A stretch of DNA of 64,000 bases from Paremcibacter congregatus (lineage in GTDB: Bacteria > Pseudomonadota > Alphaproteobacteria > Sphingomonadales > Emcibacteraceae), in assembly GCF_006385135.1 (NCBI RefSeq), contig NZ_CP041025.1, positions 1,829,501 through 1,893,500 of the forward strand. The letters run 5' to 3'. Below, piece after piece: positions 49,738-59,623 of the stretch (position 1 is the stretch's first letter; every line of letters begins with the position of its first letter). Both the position numbers and the translations under genes were made by a program. The notes beneath the pieces are model-generated. The model had not been told where the DNA came from. It saw only the letters and a list, made by a program, of their open reading frames with translations, and did no database searches.

Positions 49738-52700
49738 ATGATACACTCATCCCTGTCTGTCACATCTCCATCGGGGCAGTTTTTCCCAAAAGCCGGCAAT
49801 CCTTCTTTGGGTACCCAACGGCTTGCAGACTTTTTACAAGTCTGTTCGGACCAACAGGTAACAGATATCAAAGCATTAATTAATAAAAATCAACAAAATC
49901 ATGATCTTTTATGCGCCATCTTTGCCAACAGCCCCTATCTGTCCCGGCTATTATCGAAAGATCCGGCATTTGCCGCCCGCCTGCTTGCGACAGAATCGGC
50001 TGACTTGTTTCAGAACATCCTGACGGAACTTGAACAGAAGGTGCCGCAAATAACGGATACGGCGCTGGTCAGTAAAACCCTGCGTCAGGCCAAAGCCAAA
50101 GTGGCGCTGATCACTTCTTTCACCGATATGGCGGGGGTATGGTCTTTGAATCAGGTTACCCGCGCCCTGACGGAATTTGCTGAATTGTCTGTAAAACTGG
50201 CGGTCAGTCATTTATTGCGGGTCGAAATGGTAAAAGGCAACCTTGCCCTGCCGCCTCACTTACAGGATATCCCGACAGATAAACTTCTGGCCAGTCCGGA
50301 TCTCGCCCGGGATACCGGTTATGTGGTTCTTGCCATGGGGAAAATGGGTGGGTTTGAACTGAATTATTCCAGTGATATTGACCTGATCGTCCTTTTTGAT
50401 AACGATATTGTCGACTATACCGGGCGTAAAACGGCGCAAGATCTGTTTATTCGACTGACCCGAAACCTGATGAAAATGATCCAGGAACGCACCGCCGACG
50501 GGTATGTTTTTCGCACCGATTTACGTCTGCGCCCAGACCCGGGCGCGACCGCAATTGCCTTGTCCATGGAAGGCGCCGAGATTTATTATCAATCAATGGG
50601 GTTGAACTGGGAACGGGCGGCAATGATCAAGGCTCGCCCCGTGGCCGGCGACCTGGCGGCGGGCGACGCGTTTCTTGACCGGATCAAAAGCTTTGTATGG
50701 CGGCGGCATCTGGATTATGTGGCGTTGGAAGATATTTATGCCATTAAGAAGCTTATTCACCAGCATCATGGGCATAAACAGATTGGTTTTGCAGGTCAGG
50801 ATGTCAAACTGGGTCACGGCGGCATACGTGAAATTGAATTTTACGCCCAGATTTTTCAGTTGATTGCTGGGGGCCGCGAACCGGAACTGCGAATTCCGGC
50901 AACCTGTGATGCCTTGAACGCCCTGGTGAAAAACAACAAAATATCGCCCGAAGACAATGAAAAACTGCAGAGCGCCTATGTCTATTATCGCACGCTGGAA
51001 CATCGCCTGCAGATGATCAACGACGACCAGACCCACTCCCTGCCCGAAACCCCGGAAGAACTGGACCGTGTCACACGTTTTATGGGCTATGATGACCAGA
51101 AAACCTTTGCCGATGATCTCCAGCAGCATCTGCATACGGTTCATGACCTGTTCACCGATCTGTTGAAAGAATCACATCAGGAGGAAGATCAGCCAGATGA
51201 ACTTTTGGCTTTTCCGCCGGATATATATAATAAAACGACAATCGAGGTGATCAAAAAAGCCGGATTTGATGAACCTCAACCGATTTATGATATCATGCAG
51301 AAATGGCTGTTGGGCCGTTACCGGTCCTGCAGGACAGAACGGGCACGGGGATTACTGCACACCCTGATCCCTGACATCCTTTTCCATTTTGGCAAACAGA
51401 CCAACAGGGATGTGAGTTTTCGCAAATTTGACGAATTTATTTCCCGTCTCCCCTCCGGGGTGCAGTTGTTTTCCTTTATCAAGGCTCAGCCCTGGTTGCT
51501 GGAATTGCTGGCCGAGATTATCGGGATGGCACCCTATCTTTCTGACCAGCTCGCCAAGCGGCCATTGCTGCTTGACGCCGTTCTTAATCAGGGGTTCTTC
51601 AATGAAAATCATGCGGCGGCAGACCTGATCAATCACCTTGAGGGGCAATTGGTGATTGCCAAGGATTTTCAGGATACGTTGGATATTACCCGTAAATGGG
51701 CCAATGAGCAGAAGTTTCAATGCGGCGTTCAGATCTTGCGTAACAATATTACTGCGCAACAAGCCGGCCATATCCTGTCACGGGTGGCTGATGTAATCCT
51801 TCGGGTTATGTTTGAAAGGGTGCGTGAAGAATTTACACGCAAACATGGGCAGCTCAAGCAGGTAAGTTTCGCGATCCTGGCTTTGGGTAAGCTTGGCGGT
51901 CGGGAATTAACCACCACTTCGGACCTTGATCTGGTGTTCATTTATGACTCTCCCGTGGGCAACCATATGTCCGACGGTTCGAAACCCTTGTCGGTCAATC
52001 ATTATTTTGCACGCCTCAGTCAGCAGTTTATTAATGCATTAACCGCCATGACCGGAGAAGGCCGGCTGTACGAGGTGGATATGCGGTTGCGTCCTTCAGG
52101 CAATGCCGGCCCGATTGCTGTATCTCTGGAAGGTTTCGAGGAATATCAGACCAGCCAGGCCTGGACCTGGGAACATTTGGCGCTCACCCGCGGACGGGTG
52201 ATCATTGGCGGTCAGGGACTAAAAGACAAGATCAATCATATCATCGCCAATGTGCTGGCCAGTGACAGCCGTTCGCCGGATGATACTCTGCTGCATACCG
52301 CCGATATGCGTGAAAAATTACGGGCAGAATTTGGAACATCAAATGTCTGGTCGGTGAAACATACGCGCGGCGGCCTTGTCGATATTGAATTTATTTGTCA
52401 GTATCTGATCCTGCGGCACGGCCATGCCTGCCCTGATCTGATCACACCAAATACTTTGGATCAGATTGATCGTCTGCAACGTCACGGGTTCATACACCAG
52501 AAGGAGGCGGTAATCTTGCAGGAAGCCTGTGCATTCATGCAAAATCTTCAGGTGATCTTGCGACTCTGTCTTGGCAACGCCACCAAACCCGCAACAATGC
52601 CGCAGGGATTGATCGATATGCTGTGCGACCGGTTTGGTCTGTCCACGATTGACGACCTTGAAAACACGGTGCGCCAGATGCAGGTTGATGTTTCAAGGAT

Positions 52701-52779
52701 ATTTAAGGAACTGATTGAAGTCCCTGCAAAAAAAATTATAGTAGCGCAAAAAGAAACAACTGCTTCTGAAGGAAAATAA
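49738..52779 (+). CDS. glnE: Bifunctional glutamine synthetase adenylyltransferase/deadenylyltransferase
   Basis: It adjusts glutamine synthetase activity by adding or removing AMP. Two nucleotidyltransferase domains are visible: the N-terminal one with MGKMGGFELNYSSDIDLIVL (about residue 202) and the C-terminal one with LGKLGGRELTTTSDLDLVF (about 715). Each has the paired Asp residues. The length of 1013 residues is normal. Followed by bcp after one base. Confidence 0.96.
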   Translation: MIHSSLSVTSPSGQFFPKAGNPSLGTQRLADFLQVCSDQQVTDIKALINKNQQNHDLLCAIFANSPYLSRLLSKDPAFAARLLATESADLFQNILTELEQKVPQITDTALVSKTLRQAKAKVALITSFTDMAGVWSLNQVTRALTEFAELSVKLAVSHLLRVEMVKGNLALPPHLQDIPTDKLLASPDLARDTGYVVLAMGKMGGFELNYSSDIDLIVLFDNDIVDYTGRKTAQDLFIRLTRNLMKMIQERTADGYVFRTDLRLRPDPGATAIALSMEGAEIYYQSMGLNWERAAMIKARPVAGDLAAGDAFLDRIKSFVWRRHLDYVALEDIYAIKKLIHQHHGHKQIGFAGQDVKLGHGGIREIEFYAQIFQLIAGGREPELRIPATCDALNALVKNNKISPEDNEKLQSAYVYYRTLEHRLQMINDDQTHSLPETPEELDRVTRFMGYDDQKTFADDLQQHLHTVHDLFTDLLKESHQEEDQPDELLAFPPDIYNKTTIEVIKKAGFDEPQPIYDIMQKWLLGRYRSCRTERARGLLHTLIPDILFHFGKQTNRDVSFRKFDEFISRLPSGVQLFSFIKAQPWLLELLAEIIGMAPYLSDQLAKRPLLLDAVLNQGFFNENHAAADLINHLEGQLVIAKDFQDTLDITRKWANEQKFQCGVQILRNNITAQQAGHILSRVADVILRVMFERVREEFTRKHGQLKQVSFAILALGKLGGRELTTTSDLDLVFIYDSPVGNHMSDGSKPLSVNHYFARLSQQFINALTAMTGEGRLYEVDMRLRPSGNAGPIAVSLEGFEEYQTSQAWTWEHLALTRGRVIIGGQGLKDKINHIIANVLASDSRSPDDTLLHTADMREKLRAEFGTSNVWSVKHTRGGLVDIEFICQYLILRHGHACPDLITPNTLDQIDRLQRHGFIHQKEAVILQEACAFMQNLQVILRLCLGNATKPATMPQGLIDMLCDRFGLSTIDDLENTVRQMQVDVSRIFKELIEVPAKKIIVAQKETTASEGK

Positions 52780-52780
52780 C

Positions 52781-53242
52781 ATGCTTGAAACTGGCCAGCC
52801 TGCCCCCGACTTTTCCCTGCCCATCGAAACAGGTGAAACCCTGTCACTGAACGATTTCAAAGGCCGGAAACTGGTGCTGTATTTCTATCCCAAAGACAGT
52901 ACACCGGGCTGTACAACAGAAGCCAAGGATTTTACCGCGCTCAAACAGGAATTCACCGATGCAAATGCTGTTGTGATTGGTGCGTCGAAGGATAGTCTTA
53001 AACGTCATCAGAATTTCATCAACAAGCAGGATTTGTCCATTAGTCTGATTTCGGATGAAGAAGGTGTGTTGTGTGAATCCTATGGCGTCTGGATATTGAA
53101 AAAACTCTATGGCCGTGAGTATATGGGCATCGAGCGGGCAACCTTTCTCATTGATGAAAAAGGAACGATCCGGAACATCTGGCATAAGGTTAAAGTCAAG
53201 GGTCATGCCGCCGCAGTTCTTGAGGCCGTGAAAGCCCTGTAA
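52781..53242 (+). CDS. bcp: Thioredoxin-dependent thiol peroxidase (Bcp/PrxQ)
   Basis: A peroxiredoxin that reduces peroxides. The peroxidatic Cys lies in STPGCTTEAKDF (about residue 45); the resolving Cys expected five residues later in many Bcp proteins is replaced (TTEAK), so this is a 1-Cys-like or atypical form. It is 153 residues long. It is flanked without gaps by glnE and the DUF455 gene. Confidence 0.94.
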   Translation: MLETGQPAPDFSLPIETGETLSLNDFKGRKLVLYFYPKDSTPGCTTEAKDFTALKQEFTDANAVVIGASKDSLKRHQNFINKQDLSISLISDEEGVLCESYGVWILKKLYGREYMGIERATFLIDEKGTIRNIWHKVKVKGHAAAVLEAVKAL

Positions 53243-54043
53243 ATGCCTGATCTGGATAATCTAGGCGCGGCAGCCATACAGGTTCTAAGCTGTGCAGACC
53301 CACGGCAGAAGGCTGCGTTCAGCCGTCGTTCCGCACAGGCCTGGCGAGAGGGAAAACTGGCGCAGATCTTCCCTTACCTGCCTTCTGTTTCCCCCGCACG
53401 ACCAGATTATCCCCGGCTTCTCAAACCACAAGATATGCCTAAACGCCGAAGTGGAAGCAACCTTGGCGCCTTGTTGCACGCCGTCACCCATATTGAATTC
53501 AATGCCATTGACCTTGCCTGGGATATGGTCGCGCGCTTCGGAGCGGATATGCCCCGGGCATTTTGTGATGATTGGGTATCCGTCGGGGATGACGAGGCCC
53601 GGCACTTCACGATGATGCAGGATCGTCTGCAGGCCTATGACATGACCTATGGCGATTTGCCGGCCCATGACGGATTGTGGCAATCTGCCCTGGATACCCG
53701 TCATGACCTGAAAGCCCGCCTTGCCATTGTTCCCCTGGTTCTGGAAGCCCGCGGTCTTGATGTTACCCCTATGATGATCAAGCGTTTTGAAAAAGCAGCG
53801 GATGAAAAGAGTGCAGAAGCGCTAACCACCATCTACATAGAAGAAGTCAGTCATGTGGCGGCTGGAAAAAAGTGGTTCAGTTACCTCTGCGACCGGGATA
53901 ATTGTCCACCTGTGGAAACCTATCACCATCTGGTCAGACGGTACTTTAAAGGATATGTCAAACCACCCTTCAATGAGGACGCCCGCGCCCGCGCCGGGCT
54001 TACAGCGGAGTTTTATAAACCTCTTGCCCCTGAAGGGTCATGA
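53243..54043 (+). CDS. DUF455 family ferritin-like protein
   Basis: A helical protein with ferritin-like metal ligands: HAVTHIEFNAIDLAWD (about residue 76), DDEARHF (about 115) and EEVSHVAAGKKWF (about 200). The family is widespread and often of unknown function; a di-iron centre is predicted. It begins at the base after the bcp stop. Confidence 0.9.
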   Translation: MPDLDNLGAAAIQVLSCADPRQKAAFSRRSAQAWREGKLAQIFPYLPSVSPARPDYPRLLKPQDMPKRRSGSNLGALLHAVTHIEFNAIDLAWDMVARFGADMPRAFCDDWVSVGDDEARHFTMMQDRLQAYDMTYGDLPAHDGLWQSALDTRHDLKARLAIVPLVLEARGLDVTPMMIKRFEKAADEKSAEALTTIYIEEVSHVAAGKKWFSYLCDRDNCPPVETYHHLVRRYFKGYVKPPFNEDARARAGLTAEFYKPLAPEGS

Positions 54044-54222
54044 GAATGATTAACCAGATAACCCTCTGAAGTGTAAGCGATCTTGCAAGATTTTACGGCA
54101 AACATATGTTTTTACAGGAAAATTATTGCAATTATTTACGGTTTGGTATCAAATGCACGCTATAAAAAGAGTATGGAATAAGTAAACCGAGTTTTTAGGA
54201 TTGAGACAGGGCGAGGATAAAT

Positions 54223-55452
54223 TTGAATTTTTTTCATAAAATCAAAGCATTAGCTGCACGACTATTCCCGGAAAGACAGTTGTATTTCCGCACCAATGGT
54301 GTTGTGCGCTTTATCTCTATTTCCCATAATACACAAATTTTTGCCGCCAGCATGGTTTTTGCTTTGTTGATATGGTCTCTCCTCACGTCTTACAGCTACC
54401 TCAACCGGGCAGAAATTCTCGCGGCCAAAGACATGGAACTGGCCAAGACGGAACAAAGGTATAATGACGCCAATCAACAGTTCCAGGCGTTGAAACAAGA
54501 CATACAGTCTTCGACCAAGGCTCTGGAGCAAAGACAGATTTATTTGCAGCAGTTGCTTGATGCCGACAGCAGCCTGTCTTCTGAAATCGAAGCTGCAACG
54601 CAAGAAAAAGACGCCGGGGGTAAAGGCGATGAACCGGGCAGAAAAAAAACCATCCCCCATGAAATAAGTTTTCATACTGGCGGTTCGACAGCTATTTATG
54701 ATGAACATCAAAAGCAGCTAGATAATTTTAAGTTTAGTCTTAATCGCATAGAGACCCAGCAGCAGGCTTTGGCCGAACGCATGGTTGGCCGTATTTCTCA
54801 GAAAATTGCCTATGTTGAAAAGACCTTGAAACAGTCTGGGCTTGCCCCCAGCAAGCTGATGCAACTGGCGGAAAACAGACCTTCATCCATGATGGCCATG
54901 GGGGGGCCGTTTATATTATATTCGGAACAGGTCAATTTTGATTTTTCGACCGACGAACCCTTTGCAAAGCTTTACGCCCATCATAATCATCTGATCGACC
55001 TGGAAAGTGTCATTCAGCATATCCCCATCGGCATGCCGACAAAAAAATATTACATTTCCAGTAATTTCGGGGTGCGCAAAGATCCTTTCAAAAAAACATG
55101 GGCCCGCCACAGCGGTGTCGACATGGCCGGCTGGTGGAAAAATCCGATTTATGCATCTGCTAACGGACGGGTAACAAAGGCGGGTCGCAACGGGGCTTAT
55201 GGTAATTTTATCGAAATTGATCATGGAAATGGATTTTTGTCACGATATGGACACCTTTCCAAGATATTGGTGAAAAAAGGTGAGTTGGTGACGCTCGAAC
55301 AAAAGATTGGCCTTATGGGGTCAACCGGCCGCAGCACCAGCCCACATTTGCATTATGAAATCTGGTTTAATGGAAAACCCATTAATCCGCAAAAAATATT
55401 CAAGGCATCAAATAATGTTCTCAAAATCCAACGACAAGAGTATGACAGCTAA
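54223..55452 (+). CDS. M23 family metallopeptidase, membrane-anchored (LmdC-like)
   Basis: A peptidoglycan endopeptidase or regulator. It has an N-terminal membrane segment (FAASMVFALLIWSLL), a long coiled-coil region (about 65-205), then the LytM domain with HSGVDMAG, the YGHLSKI region and HLHYEIW holding the zinc ligands. The start is TTG 54223 with AGGA upstream. The next gene is a bactofilin overlapping by 11 bases; such pairs control cell shape in Alphaproteobacteria. Confidence 0.92.
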   Translation: MNFFHKIKALAARLFPERQLYFRTNGVVRFISISHNTQIFAASMVFALLIWSLLTSYSYLNRAEILAAKDMELAKTEQRYNDANQQFQALKQDIQSSTKALEQRQIYLQQLLDADSSLSSEIEAATQEKDAGGKGDEPGRKKTIPHEISFHTGGSTAIYDEHQKQLDNFKFSLNRIETQQQALAERMVGRISQKIAYVEKTLKQSGLAPSKLMQLAENRPSSMMAMGGPFILYSEQVNFDFSTDEPFAKLYAHHNHLIDLESVIQHIPIGMPTKKYYISSNFGVRKDPFKKTWARHSGVDMAGWWKNPIYASANGRVTKAGRNGAYGNFIEIDHGNGFLSRYGHLSKILVKKGELVTLEQKIGLMGSTGRSTSPHLHYEIWFNGKPINPQKIFKASNNVLKIQRQEYDS

Positions 55453-55876
55453 CACCATGACAAAACCAACCCGCCCTGTAAATTCCGCCCCTTCCATCAT
55501 CGGCTCTGACGTAACCATTAAAGGCAACATCACCACAGTCGGTGAGATTCAACTTGATGGCGCTGTAGAAGGCGATGTCCGCAGTTCGTCATTGACCATC
55601 GGTGAACATGGATCGGTACAGGGCGTTGTTACAGCTGAAGAAGTCGTGGTCAAGGGCCAGATCAAGGGCCAGATTAAAGGTCGCAACATTCGTCTTGAAA
55701 AAACGGCCAAGGTCAACGGCGATCTGTTCCATGAAACCCTGAGCGTAGAAGCCGGCGCCTTTATTGAAGGCAGCCTGACTCACAAAAACAACGCGATGCA
55801 GGATAGTGCCCCGACCCTGAAGACGGCCGAGACGAAACCCACAGATATAAAACAGCCTGGTCAGAAAACCGCCTGA
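55442..55876 (+). CDS. Bactofilin (polymer-forming cytoskeletal protein)
   Basis: The central DUF583 beta-helix (GSDVTIKGNITTVGEIQLDG through FIEGSLTHK, about residues 20-115) is flanked by short disordered tails. The start ATG 55442 overlaps the end of the M23 gene, so the two are translationally coupled. It probably polymerises at the membrane and positions the peptidase. In-frame ATG codons at 55415 and 55457 are alternatives. Confidence 0.92.
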   Translation: MTANTMTKPTRPVNSAPSIIGSDVTIKGNITTVGEIQLDGAVEGDVRSSSLTIGEHGSVQGVVTAEEVVVKGQIKGQIKGRNIRLEKTAKVNGDLFHETLSVEAGAFIEGSLTHKNNAMQDSAPTLKTAETKPTDIKQPGQKTA

Positions 55877-55926
55877 ACTTTATTCGACATGCCAGACGTC
55901 TGATCCAGGCCTCATAAATCAGTAGA

Positions 55927-55956
55927 AGCTCCCGCACTTTAGCGGGGGCTTTTTTT
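55927..55956 (+). terminator. Intrinsic terminator after bactofilin gene
   Basis: AGCTCCCGC pairs with GCGGGGGCT (one G-U pair) around a 6-base loop, followed by TTTTTT. Confidence 0.85.
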
Positions 55957-55981
55957 ATGTGGACTTGTCTTAATACATAAA

Positions 55982-56008
55982 GGCCCCGGAGAGAATATCT
56001 CCAGGGCC
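55982..56008 (-). terminator. Terminator for the helicase gene (minus strand)
   Basis: GGCCC and GGAGA on one side pair with TCTCC and GGGCC on the other (one mismatch); on the minus strand the stem is followed by TTTATG. It lies 33 bases after the helicase stop. Confidence 0.6.
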
Positions 56009-56040
56009 CTTGATTTAGAGTAGTCATTCTATGTTCTGCT

Positions 56041-57963
56041 CTAGGCAGCGCGGTTAGTTTTTACAGGTTTCCTTTTTGGCGAAAAGGTTTTTGTACCGCC
56101 GTTGTTTTTGACTTTAGGCCGATTGGGCTTGCCGGATTTCACCGTCGTCAATGTCTTCTTGCCACCCCGTATTTTCTTACTTGCGGCAGGCTTGTCTTCT
56201 ACTTTTTTAAAGCTTTTCTTGACCCCGGTTTTGACGAAATCAGACTTGTCTTCTTTCTTGCTGTCAAACTTAGGCGGCTTGCCAAGCAACTTGCCCAGTA
56301 CGGGATCGTCAGAAAACTGCTTGGCTTCCTGCCAAGGGTCATAACGCTGTGCTTCTTTTTTTACTGGCTTATCCTGACGAGGGCGGGTGGATTTGACCCG
56401 TGGTGCTGGACGGCGACCTTCGCGATCATCAAATTTCCGCTCGGCCCGTACAGGTCTGTCGTTATTGTCAAATTTACGCTCAGACCGCTCTGGTCTTGCG
56501 CCGTCATAGGACTTCCGTTCATCCCGATCCCGTGCGGGCTTGGCGTTATCATAGGCCTTGAACCGTCCGGCGTTAGGCCGATCTGCGCGTTCTTCACGGT
56601 TACCAGCGCCATCACGTTTGTTGTCGCGGAAACCCCGGTCAGGACGACTACCGTTTTTATCGCGGCTGAAGCCACCTTCCCGACGTGCACCAGGACGACC
56701 GGCGCGATCGCGGGAGAAACGTCCGCCGCCACCTTTGCCGCCGTTGCCTCTGCCGCGGGCGGCAATATCAATATGGTAGGCATGACTTGCGTCAACCTCG
56801 ATCGGAATCTTGATCAGCTGCTCGATCTGAACCAGCAAGCGCATATCACTTGGGTCGCAGAAGGAGATCGCGATCCCTGCGGCGCCCGCGCGTCCGGTCC
56901 GGCCTACCCGGTGAACATAGTTTTCCGGCTCGATCGGCAGTTCATAGTTAATCACATGGGTGATGCCATCGACGTCAATACCGCGTGCCGCCACATCGGT
57001 GGCCACCAGAACATTGGTCCGGCCGCGACGGAAGTTCATCAGAATTTTTTCCCGCACCCGCTGGCGCTTGTCACCATGAATGGCGTCTGAGCGAATGCCT
57101 TTTTCATAAAGCGCATCAGAAAGCTCGTCAGCGCCGATTTTGGTCCGGGCAAACACGAGGGCTTTTTCCACACCTTCGCCGGCAAGAATATCGGCCAGCA
57201 AGGCGGCTTTATCTTTACGCGTCACATTCATCAGCTTATGGGAGATGGTGTCAGCAACCATGGTTTTCTTTTCAATTTCCACATAAACCGGATCGGTCAA
57301 CAGGGATTTTGACAGGTTCCGTACCTTCTGATTCATGGTGGCGGAGAAGAAAATGGTTTGATGACTTTCCGGCAGGCTATCGGCAATATCCTGTACGTCG
57401 TCAATGAAGCCCATGTCGAGCATCCGGTCAGCTTCATCAAGGATGAAGGTTTCGGTGTCATTGAACTTGACGTTGTTGCGTTTGATATGGTCGATCAGAC
57501 GCCCTGGTGTCGCCACCAGAATATCAACGCCGCGCCGCAGTTTATTGGTCTGTGGCGGATAAGGCTGTCCACCGGCCACCACGAGGCTGCTGATTTTAGA
57601 GCCTTTGGAGAAAGTCATGATGCATTGTTCAATCTGCATCGCCAGTTCACGGGTTGGCGCCAGGATCAGAACCTTTGGCATATTCTGCCGGGGCTTTGAA
57701 TAATTGCTGATCAGCTTGTGAATGGTCGGCAGAGAGAAAGCAGCCGTTTTACCGCCCCCTGTCTGGGCAATCCCCATCAGGTCGTTACCGTCCATCAAAG
57801 GCGGCAAAGATTTCTGCTGAATGGCTGTTGGGTTAGAGAAACCTTCTGTTTCAATGGCCTTAAGAATGCTGGGGGCAAGATCGAACTCGGCAAAACCGGA
57901 TTCATTGTTAACCGACTCATCTAAATTGGACTCGGGTAGAACTGGCGCATTTACATGCGTCAT
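56041..57963 (-). CDS. DEAD-box ATP-dependent RNA helicase with basic C-terminal tail
   Basis: Helicase core motifs: Q-motif region (NPTAIQQKSLP), AQTGGGKT (I), PTRELA (Ia), DEAD in LDEADRM (II), SAT (III), and HRVGRTGRAG (VI). After about residue 390 follows a 250-residue Arg/Asp/Gly/Lys-rich tail typical of RhlE-like or DeaD-like proteins binding RNA. I start at ATG 57963, which has AAGGA upstream; the frame extends 10 codons further upstream. It is 640 residues long. Confidence 0.92.
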   Translation of the reverse strand: MTHVNAPVLPESNLDESVNNESGFAEFDLAPSILKAIETEGFSNPTAIQQKSLPPLMDGNDLMGIAQTGGGKTAAFSLPTIHKLISNYSKPRQNMPKVLILAPTRELAMQIEQCIMTFSKGSKISSLVVAGGQPYPPQTNKLRRGVDILVATPGRLIDHIKRNNVKFNDTETFILDEADRMLDMGFIDDVQDIADSLPESHQTIFFSATMNQKVRNLSKSLLTDPVYVEIEKKTMVADTISHKLMNVTRKDKAALLADILAGEGVEKALVFARTKIGADELSDALYEKGIRSDAIHGDKRQRVREKILMNFRRGRTNVLVATDVAARGIDVDGITHVINYELPIEPENYVHRVGRTGRAGAAGIAISFCDPSDMRLLVQIEQLIKIPIEVDASHAYHIDIAARGRGNGGKGGGGRFSRDRAGRPGARREGGFSRDKNGSRPDRGFRDNKRDGAGNREERADRPNAGRFKAYDNAKPARDRDERKSYDGARPERSERKFDNNDRPVRAERKFDDREGRRPAPRVKSTRPRQDKPVKKEAQRYDPWQEAKQFSDDPVLGKLLGKPPKFDSKKEDKSDFVKTGVKKSFKKVEDKPAASKKIRGGKKTLTTVKSGKPNRPKVKNNGGTKTFSPKRKPVKTNRAA

Positions 57964-58099
57964 GGCATATTCCTTTCGCGACTGTCTGTGCATGATTGCA
58001 CATAATACATCCGCGATTGCACTTGGGCCCGTAAGGATTAGGTGGGCATAACATGGAAAAACACATCCATGGCTGCTAGGCGGAATATTCTAAAAAAAT

Positions 58100-58123
58100 A
58101 GCGTGATATCCTATGATCACGCT
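58100..58123 (-). terminator. Hairpin with T-run on minus strand, downstream of lpdA
   Basis: AGCGTGAT and ATCACGCT form a perfect 8-base stem; on the minus strand it is followed by ATTTTTTTA. It is probably a second, backup terminator of the bkd operon. Confidence 0.65.
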
Positions 58124-58178
58124 CAACGGGCTGTGTTTGCAGCTTTTCCAGTGCAAAGTCAAGCGCTAAAGTAAAATC

Positions 58179-58203
58179 AGGGGAGAATAGTTCACTCTCC
58201 CCT
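58179..58203 (-). terminator. Terminator of the bkd operon
   Basis: AGGGGAGA and TCTCCCCT form a perfect 8-base stem with a 9-base loop just after the lpdA stop, with a short T-run (GATTTTAC) on the minus strand. Confidence 0.7.
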
Positions 58204-58213
58204 AATGTAAGGC

Positions 58214-59614
58214 TTAAATATGAATTGCATGACCCAAAGCGGCGAGACTTGCTTCGGCGAAACTTTCGGTCATGGTCGGATGCACATGGATGGTGCCCGC
58301 GATGTCTTCGAGACGGGCGGACATTTCAAGCGCCAGAGCAAATTCACCAGACAGTTCAGAGACATGCGGCCCGACCGCATGAATGCCGAGGATCAGATGA
58401 TTGTCCTTGCGGGCGGTGATGCGGACGAAGCCACCGCCCTCACCGGCTTCCATGGTCAGCGCCCGGCCATTGGCCATCAGCGGAAATTTACCGACGACGG
58501 TTTCAATGCCGGCTTTCTTGGCGTCTTCTGCCGTTTGGCCGACAGCGATGATCTCGGGGTCGGTAAAACAGACGGCGGCGATGGCGTTGGGATTGAATTC
58601 GGCTTTCTTGCCGGCAATCAGTTCGGCGACCACTTCGCCCTGTGCCGAGGCGCGATGGGCCAACATGGGCTCGCCCGTGATATCGCCGATGGCCCAGACG
58701 TTTTTCATGGAGGTATGACAGCGGCTGTCAATCTTGACAAACGGTCCCTGCATATCCACGGCCATATTCTCCAGCCCCCAGCCGGTGGTATTGGGCTTGC
58801 GGCCCACCGTCACCAGCAACTTGTCAGCCGCGATCGTCTGCGCCGCGCCGTCTTTGTCGGTATAGGACAGTTTATTGTCGGCCCAGCCGCTGGCTTTCGC
58901 CCCCAGATGTGTGGTGATGCCGAGTTTCTTCAGGGATTGCTGGATCGGGCGGGTGAGTTCCTTGTCATAGGTGGCGAGGATACGATCCTCGGCCTCAATG
59001 AAAGTGACGTCCGCGCCCAGTTTACGATAGGCGATGCCCAGCTCCAGGCCTATATAGCCCGCCCCAACCACGACGAGCCTTTTCGGCACATCTTGCAGAT
59101 CTAACGCTTCGGTTGAGGAAATCACATCTTCGCCAAAGGGCAGAAACGGCAATTCTGTCGGTTTCGATCCTGTCGCCAGGATCACATGCTCAGCCGTAAT
59201 GGTCACGATGCCGTCGGCGGTTTCCACATCACAGGTTTTGGCGTCCTTGAACGTGGCCCAGCCGGTGATCTGTTTGACCTTGGCTTTTTTAAGCAGGCCT
59301 TCAACGCCGCCGTTCAGTTGATTAACGATACCATCTTTCCAGGCGATGGTTTTTGAAAAATCCAGCTCCGGCTTTGTGCCAAGCTTGATGCCCAGATGCC
59401 CGTCTCCGGCATGAGCCGACATCTCCGCATATTTATCGGCTGCATGGATCAGGGCTTTAGACGGAATACAGCCCCGGATCAGGCAGGTGCCACCCGCCTT
59501 GTCGCCTTCGACAATGATGGTGTCAATGCCGAGCTGACCGGCGCGAATGGCCGCCACATAACCGCCAGGGCCCGCGCCAACCACGAGAAGTTTGCAATTT
59601 TGTTTCACACTCAT
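58214..59614 (-). CDS. lpdA: Dihydrolipoyl dehydrogenase (E3)
   Basis: A flavoprotein that reoxidises dihydrolipoyl groups of the E2 subunit. The FAD-binding GAGPGGYVAAIRAGQLG start, the redox cysteines in GTCLIRGCIPSK (about residues 44-49), the NAD-binding GAGYIGLELG and the C-terminal HVHPTMTES with the catalytic His are all present. It is 466 residues long and the last gene of the bkd operon. Confidence 0.95.
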   Translation of the reverse strand: MSVKQNCKLLVVGAGPGGYVAAIRAGQLGIDTIIVEGDKAGGTCLIRGCIPSKALIHAADKYAEMSAHAGDGHLGIKLGTKPELDFSKTIAWKDGIVNQLNGGVEGLLKKAKVKQITGWATFKDAKTCDVETADGIVTITAEHVILATGSKPTELPFLPFGEDVISSTEALDLQDVPKRLVVVGAGYIGLELGIAYRKLGADVTFIEAEDRILATYDKELTRPIQQSLKKLGITTHLGAKASGWADNKLSYTDKDGAAQTIAADKLLVTVGRKPNTTGWGLENMAVDMQGPFVKIDSRCHTSMKNVWAIGDITGEPMLAHRASAQGEVVAELIAGKKAEFNPNAIAAVCFTDPEIIAVGQTAEDAKKAGIETVVGKFPLMANGRALTMEAGEGGGFVRITARKDNHLILGIHAVGPHVSELSGEFALALEMSARLEDIAGTIHVHPTMTESFAEASLAALGHAIHI

Positions 59615-59623
59615 GGGGCGTCC

